Shown piece by piece: positions 57,701-64,000 of a stretch of 64,000 nucleotides of DNA. The notes below the pieces were generated by a model that saw only the letters and a list, made by a program, of their open reading frames with translations, was not told the DNA's origin and searched no databases. Origin of the DNA: Diplosphaera chodatii (lineage: Eukaryota; Chlorophyta; Trebouxiophyceae; Prasiolales; Stichococcaceae); NCBI GenBank assembly GCA_032358165.1, contig JAALGY010000061.1:1240001-1304000 (forward strand), read 5' to 3'. Every line of letters starts with the position of its first letter. The first letter of the stretch is position 1. The translations under genes and the position numbers were made by a program.

Positions 57701-60700
57701 AGTGGGGATGCAGCTGCATGATGCAGTTGTCATGCCACGTTCGTCTCAACAACGACTCTGCGGGACCCATGTGCATGTATTGTACACAATGTGCTCACCG
57801 GAACTCGGCCTTGAGCGCGATGAACGCGGCGACGGCGACCCAGACACAGTTGACTGCCATGATGATGTAGGGGCTCTGGGCGCCGGTTGGCCGCAGCATC
57901 GTCAGGTACCCAACAATGCCTGCAGGCAGCCCAGCACTCCAGATGGGTGCCATGTCTGATTGAAAGTCGTCAGCCCAACAGCCGGCTGTTGGTGCAGGAG
58001 CAGGAGAACCACAGGCTGACTATGACAAGACACTGACATGAGCTGTGCGACTGAGCATGAGCTGGATGATCTCATGAGATGTTGAACTTCGCCAGACTCA
58101 ATGTTGCCTACCGCCGATGACGGTGCCCACGAACCGAAAGAAGCCCTTCTGGACGGTCGCCTCCACACGCTCGCTGAGCACCACCACCGCCGTGAAGATG
58201 ACGTAGCTGCACAGCCGGCACCAGCGATCAGCCGACAGCCTGATCTTGCTCACACGTGGGCCGATGGTGTGCTCATTGGGAGTGAGCGCTGTGTCAGCGG
58301 GCGAAGAGCAGGAAGCGTTGAGACTAGGACACCTGGAATCAGAGGGACTCACAAGGGGCTCCATTGCTGGATGACGCGTGCGCTCTGAACCAGCGGGAAG
58401 ATGACGATCAGGCAGCCGGCGCACACGACGTAGTACTTCACGAAGAAGTGCCACTTGCGGCTGGCCCTGCAGCGCAGTCGCCACCACAGCACGGTGAGGC
58501 AGGGTTTCACGGCAGGCCCTGCATAATCGGCCATTCTTTCACCTGAGCATAGCTGGCAACCAATACTGGTGCTGCGGCCTGCCATCAAGCACGGAAAGAG
58601 GTCGGCTGTACAGCGGAGGCAGGTGCATGCCCCCACCTGAAGGCTCTATAGGTGGCCTTCAGCCCCGTGCACTCCCGTTTCGCCGACTTGACGATGGCCG
58701 CCGCGGACAGCGGGATGTTCAGCGCCAGCGTGATGGGGATGAGGAACTTCAGCCACGCGACCTCGTTGAGCCACCAGGTCTTGCCCCACCGCCAGGGCTG
58801 CTCACCTGATACCATTTGCAAGACACGGTGTTGAGCGTTTCAAGAGGCGGTTGGGGAATGTGACCTCTTGTGCGCACGCGGTGTTTGGCATTTGCTGCAC
58901 ACTCGAAGCGTCCGCTCAATGGCCACATGCGATACTCGGCTTGCTCCAGGAACGCCTCCTATGCGAAGCTCTGCTAGGAAATTGGTGCGAACTCCTGCCA
59001 CAGAAGAACATTGCCACCCACTTTTCAGCTGCTCCACCGGCTTGGGCGGCTTCTCGGGCGGCCGCGGCGCGTCCTCCGCTGTGTTGGTAGCGTCCTGGAA
59101 CTGCCGCAGGATGAGCGGTATCTGCACGTGCACAAAGGCCAATGTTGCCTTCACGAAGCAGGGCCTCACATCGTGCAACAAGCAGCGTCGTCATGCTCAG
59201 TGGTAAGTGAATGCTATTTGACTACAGGGTGGTCATCTGGCGCATGCGCAGGCCTGGCACATGGCAAGGAAGGGCTTGCTGCGAGCACTGACGTGCAGCG
59301 AGCGGCGGCTGGACAGCACGGAGGACAGCCGCCGGGAGCCCTCGGACATCGGCGACCGCGGCGACCTGCGCCCATGCGGCGGCAGGCATGTGAGCAGACC
59401 CCCTGGCGCTCTCATCGATGTATCAACTGAGGACTCCACTTGTCCTGCTGTGCGCCCAGCAGCGTGTCCACAGTGTCGGGACAACGGTCAGGGTTGCATC
59501 AGGGAGTGGGAGCGCACCGGGGCGAGGACGCCATCGCCCTGCTGCCGGTGCTGCGCAGGCTGACGTCCTCCGCCGCAGCCGTGGCGATGTGCAGCGGCGG
59601 CTGCTGTGCGGCTGGGGAGTGCTGGGGCATCGTGTCTGGCGCGGCGCCGACAGCGCTGCCTGGCAGGCGGCCTGCCTCCAGCATGTCTGCTTCCTGTGCT
59701 GCGGCTGCTCCCGTGGCGTCGTCGGCGCCATTATGGACCCCATCAGCCGTGGCGCTGACACCTGTACTCACATTTTTCTCGACCCTGTGGTGTGAGGAGG
59801 CATTCTGCAGCGCAGTCTTCACCGCCTGCTTGGCTGTCGCTTCGAGAGTCGCCTTGGTTTCTGGGTCCCTGCAGGACAAGGAGAGTGTTGGCTGCTGGCC
59901 GTGTGCATAATGTCTTGTTGCACTGCTGCTAGCTATACCCGCTGTTGCTCTAGTACCTTAAAAGCGACACATGAGAAGTTTGCAGTTTAGCAGGTGCCTC
60001 ACTGTTCGTAGCGGCTGGCGTGCATGCTGATCTGGGGGAATGGCCATGCTGTCGTTTGATGTGCTGCCGCCTCCTCCCAAGCTGCCTCGACCGCCGCCAC
60101 CGCGTTCATGATCTCGGAAGTCAGGGTGGCCACGTACATCAGGGCACGCATCTGCATCACGTGGGACGACAATTGCATTGGCAGATGTACAAGTCTAGTT
60201 GATTTGTCCCACACCACCATATCAGCTTGCATGCACTGCTGACGGACGACACATCATGCCGTGCCTCTATGGCGCAAGGTCAGACAGGTGGTGGAGGTGT
60301 GCATCGACGGTAGGACAACATGCTGCAGACCACGGTTGGGGTGTGGCCACATTAGACTGCCCAGTCTACCGGACACATCCACTGCACCTGCAGGCTGAGG
60401 ACGTCCGTGGTGTCGCTGGTCCACAGCTCCCAGCGGGTCCAGGTGCAGCTGGTCAGCCCCTCCTGCAGCGTGGCTCTCAGATGGCACTGCAGCGCCGGCC
60501 ATGCGACATCGAACAGCCGCCCAAAGCGGTATATCTGTGAGCAGAACACAGAGGAACTCATCCCGTTGTACTGCAAAGCAGCCAGTGTGGTTGTGTGTGT
60601 GTACTGAGTGCGGCTTCTGCCAATGAGCAACCAGAAACATGCGTGAGTGCATATGGCACACATGCATCATACACAGTGCACATGCGGACGACGGCCTTCG

Positions 60701-63700
60701 CCATGGGATCAGCATCTGCCACCACACGCCAGGCACGCCCAGTCCCGTCGCATCGACTTTCAGACAGCAAGACCACTGCTAGACGCCGCTCACGTTCTGC
60801 AGGCCGCGGCGGAACTTCATGGCGCTCGACATGGAGGAGCAGCAGGCCGCCACCTCTGCGTACAGCACCCGCAGCGTCGGCAGCACATCCACCCCTGCGG
60901 CGCAGACATGCACAGACTCTTGAGATAGTAACCCCGGCAGCTGTACCTTCGGAGCCCTCGGCCCGCTGAAAGATGTTGCAGTGTCCGGAACTCCTGCATC
61001 ACAAGCCTCGGAACTCGATGCGTTGACAATGAGCCCTTTCAGCACTAAATTGCAGGCTTGTGACCTGCATGGGCGCCGCTCACCCAGCAGCTCCTGCAGG
61101 CGGTCCTCGTTCAGCAGGGGGTCCGAGGACGTGAGCACCGCCTCCAGGGAGCCCACCCGCAGGATGAGCGTCTCCAGGGCGGCGACGGCGCCCCCCCAGT
61201 ACTGGATCTGGATGCGGTGGCGCCCCAGGAACGGCGGCTCCGCGTTCGACTGCAGCAGCACCAGCGCGGCGTGACGCTCTTTGAGTTTGCGGCCGATCCG
61301 ACCACTCTGTCGAGCACACTGATGTACAGCAAGGTGCCAACTTTGTGTCTTCCAAACCACAACATGCACCAAGGTGTCGGGGACCGTCTTGCCTCCACGA
61401 GGAGGCGGCGGCACAGCTGGATGCGGGGCAGCAGGGCGGTGACGGACGCCCGGCCGTGGCCGGTCAGCTTGGCGGGGCCGTGGGGGCGGGAGGGGTCCGT
61501 CGCCGCCCACAGCTGGTCGTGGAACTCCTTCAGGCCGGGCGTCTCCATGAACGACGACATCTGCAGCAGCGCAAGTGACGGCCATGGTCGGCCTCACTGC
61601 TGGACCTCATCACACGCCTGGGCATCGGAAAAAGCAAAGCATGGCACCTTTCAGTCCATGCAGCCAAGCAACACCTAGCATTGACCACTGCTTTCATCAT
61701 CTCTAAGGGCAGCTGCGGACATCAGCACCACCGTGAAACTCACCACGGGCTGCGGGCTGACTGCTGGGCCAATGGGGCGCATGCTCTTGGCCCGGAACTC
61801 TTCAGGGCTGGTCGCCCCTGAGACCTTGTGTGCAGGCGCCCTGCGGTGCAGCACAAATCATCCAAATGAATCTGCGCACACGCACCACGAGATCAGCTAT
61901 TCGCCAGTGGCTTCTTCAATATGATGTGCAGAAAACTCACTCAACACAGGTGGAGCCAGAGTGCTGTTCTGCAGCCCCCGCAGAGCACAAGGCGCTGCAG
62001 GTGCGCACTTGAAGTCGCCGATGGTGCACGTGTACTCGTCAGGATCCTCCATTCCAGACTTGGCTGCTGCCTTTGCCATGGCTGGCGAGACAAACATGTG
62101 GCTGGCATACCTGCAGATCGGCAGGAGAATCTGCATCACTGTTTGCTGCTCCTGCTGCACGCAGGCCTGGACAAGGTCTGTGCTGCAGTGTGTGGTGTAT
62201 CTGTGGTGGGTGTCGTGCATTGCCGCAGGGCAGAGGCATTGGTGCTTGTGCACAAATATAGATATAAAGTTGCTGCATGTGTGCACTGTTTCCACGTTGC
62301 GAGCTGGCAGATGTCCAGCACTGCTGCTCGGCGCCCAGCCCCCCATGCTCACCCGCTGACGCACTCCCCCACTTGGGCCAGGGTGTCCGACAGCACATCG
62401 CGCAGCTCTTCACTCGCCAGCGTCGACAGCATTAGCAGCCCCGCCACGAAGCAGCCCGCGGCCGTGACCAGCGCCAGGTACAGCAGCGGCACCAGGATCT
62501 GCCGGACAACGGGGACACAATGACCGCATGTGCTGCATCCAGCTGAGGGCACGAGCTGTGCATGCCAGCAGTGGAAGGATGGCGCTCATTGCAGCTGTTC
62601 ACAGCCCCTGAGCTGGCAATTCAAGAAAGCAACGCTGCTTGCGACTGATTTGCATGCTGATGAGAGAAGCAACTGCGGCGCACCTCTGACCATAGGAACC
62701 CAGCGCCCCAGCCGAACTGTGCATTGAGGACTGCAGGCAGCCAGCATGGGTTTCTCAGGCATGAGTATGCCTCCACACAAGCGTGCAGTTGCAAGCTGGC
62801 TCGCTTGGTTCGCAGCAGCACATCCTGCAAGCCGGTGGGGGCCTGGCAGGTTTAGGGTTCGCCTCACTTGTGATGGCGTAGCCCAGGTTGACGCCGAGCG
62901 CGGGCGGCCCCAGCTGCGCGCGGAGCGCCGCCACCGGGAGGAAGCCCAGGCAGCCGAAGATGACCAGGAAGGTGGTGTACGCGACGTGCGGCGCGTGCGC
63001 CAGCATGACCTACGCCGGGCACGTGCAAGCCGCAATGTCACAGTGCCAGCCTGTTCAGCGCCCGCCTCGTGCGCAGCCCAAATGCAGGGTGCGTCGACCA
63101 TGCGGGTGAGGCGGGAGGTCCGAAGAAATGCACAGCACTGTGCTGTGGCTATGGGAATCTTTGCAGTTGTGCGCCACAGCAGCAGCCACTCACCATCAGC
63201 CCAGCCCAGATGATGCCCAGCACCAGCTGCCCCAGCAGCGCGCAGCCGGCGAACAGGTGGGAGCCGACGTGCTGATCTTGCGCGACCACCTGCAACGGTG
63301 TACGCCAGGGCATGCGTTGCATGTGGTGCAGCCTATCACATGTGCACTCTTGTGCTCCGGCAATGCATGCCCGGCACGGTCAACCCCCGTAGCGTGCTGC
63401 TGTGAGTATGGCTTGCTATTGCTTGGCTTCTACTGGCCATGTGCCAATGAACGCTGGCACAATCGATGGCTGCTGTGCTGCTATACATCCAGATAGCCGC
63501 TAGCTGTCAAGGCATGCAATGTCCCACCAGTTCTGCGGCGAGGAAGAAGATTGTGGACAGGCACGAGCGGTTGAAGCGCATTGGATTCACCAGCACGAAG
63601 AGCGACACGAAGAACGTGCCTGCAGAGATGATGGCCGTCGTTCAGGCACGAATGTTCAGAAGCAATTGCCCAGATGCGCAGAACAACGCCTGCCATCTTC

Positions 63701-63876
63701 CCGATCGTGCCTCTGAACAACTAACTTGAGGCTCGAAGATAGAGCAGCTCGAGGTGCGCCGTACCAGTGGTGAGCTGCAGAGCCGTTTGCACGCCCTTGC
63801 TGAGCATGAACTTCTTGAACAGGCCCCAAGGCCCATCCCTCCACGGCATCCGCGGAGGGCTGCTGGCCCCTACCAT
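54711..63876 (-). CDS. FUSC-like two-domain membrane transporter, tandem copy B
   Basis: This is a paralogue of the adjacent copy A with the same exon order. ATG 63876 gives MVGASSPPRMPWRDGPWGLF; the TTG 27 bases upstream is not a likely start. The first membrane block gives FVLVNPMRFNRSCLSTIFF (about 63610-63540), AQDQHVGSHLFAGCALLG (about 63285), HAPHVAYTTFLVIFGCLGF (about 62995) and YLALVTAAGCFVAGLLML (about 62480). Soluble exons follow, including HRIQIQYWGGAVAALETL (about 61215) and LYAEVAACCSSM. An Ala/Thr/Ser-rich linker spans about 59880-59500. The second membrane block has WLNEVAWLKFLIPITLALNI (about 58775), WHFFVKYYVVCAGCLIVIF (about 58460), VVLSERVEATVQ (about 58185), SPYIIMAVNCVWVAVAAFIA (about 57875) and PGYHGTTLYFYSRI (about 57470). 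Helical tail exons end near RSWLGLKPRG and stop at 54711. No frame breaks were seen. Confidence 0.83.
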
Positions 63877-64000
63877 GATGTCAAGCTCCTGTATGCGTTG
63901 CAAGCAGGGTGTGGCACACAGCTCGCGCGGTTTGCCGGTCAGTTATTGCATCCCGTGCTCCACTCAGGGCCAAACCCTAGGCCATGGTATCCCTCAGTTC
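63877..64000 (-). promoter_or_regulatory. Upstream region of FUSC copy B
   Basis: The last 124 bases of the window lie upstream of the copy B start codon and should be 5' UTR or promoter. No motif was recognised, and an additional 5' exon beyond the window cannot be excluded. Confidence 0.35.

Noticed and set aside
46097..63876. Single giant transporter gene or assembly duplication artefact
   Set aside because: Each unit has its own start region and stop with a 685-base spacer, and the sequences differ at many positions, so these are two diverged genes and not a collapsed repeat.
63877..63903. TTG start upstream of FUSC copy B
   Set aside because: It is not a normal eukaryotic start. The ATG at 63876 is in frame and aligns with the start region of copy A.

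Overview
The window looks like nuclear DNA of a green alga, most likely a trebouxiophyte (the Chlorella/Coccomyxa side of Chlorophyta). Exons are GC-rich and cut into short pieces. Introns typically start GTGCG or GTGAG and end TGCAG. The proteins are eukaryotic: a COG tether subunit, an EMC subunit, La, a plant-type DUF629/UCH protein and a plastid-type tryptophan enzyme. Candidate TGTAA poly(A) signals, as in other green algae, lie 3' of several genes. No prokaryotic operons, CRISPR arrays, rRNA, tRNA or intact transposons were seen. Exon borders were inferred by eye from family similarity and GT/AG sites, so CDS spans cover first to last recognised codon with introns included.

Layout. 1-1985 (-): a mitochondrial stomatin-like protein cut by the left edge. 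2353-3531 (+): an EMC8/9 subunit, divergent from it. 3729-3935 (-): a 68-residue one-helix protein. 5672-17636 (+): a very large ubiquitin C-terminal hydrolase-related protein with a Pro/Gln-rich insert. 19381-21342 (-): an unrecognised multi-exon gene with two polyglycine tracts. 21734-27944 (-): an ABCG half transporter. 28443-31459 (-): anthranilate phosphoribosyltransferase. 31862-32496 (-): a small unknown membrane protein. 32777-35504 (-): La. 35863-38386 (+): Fcf2/DNTTIP2, sharing a short divergent promoter with La. 38761-45791 (+): COG1. 46097-54025 and 54711-63876 (both -): a head-to-tail tandem pair of two-domain FUSC-like membrane proteins.

The genes do not form one pathway. Themes are RNA biogenesis (La with Fcf2), endomembrane and protein homeostasis (EMC8/9, COG1, UCH-related), membrane transport (ABCG and the FUSC pair), mitochondria (SLP2) and plastid tryptophan synthesis. 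I found no convincing undescribed system. The best leads are the FUSC tandem pair, the unrecognised polyglycine gene, the two small membrane proteins, and the disordered insert in the UCH-related protein.
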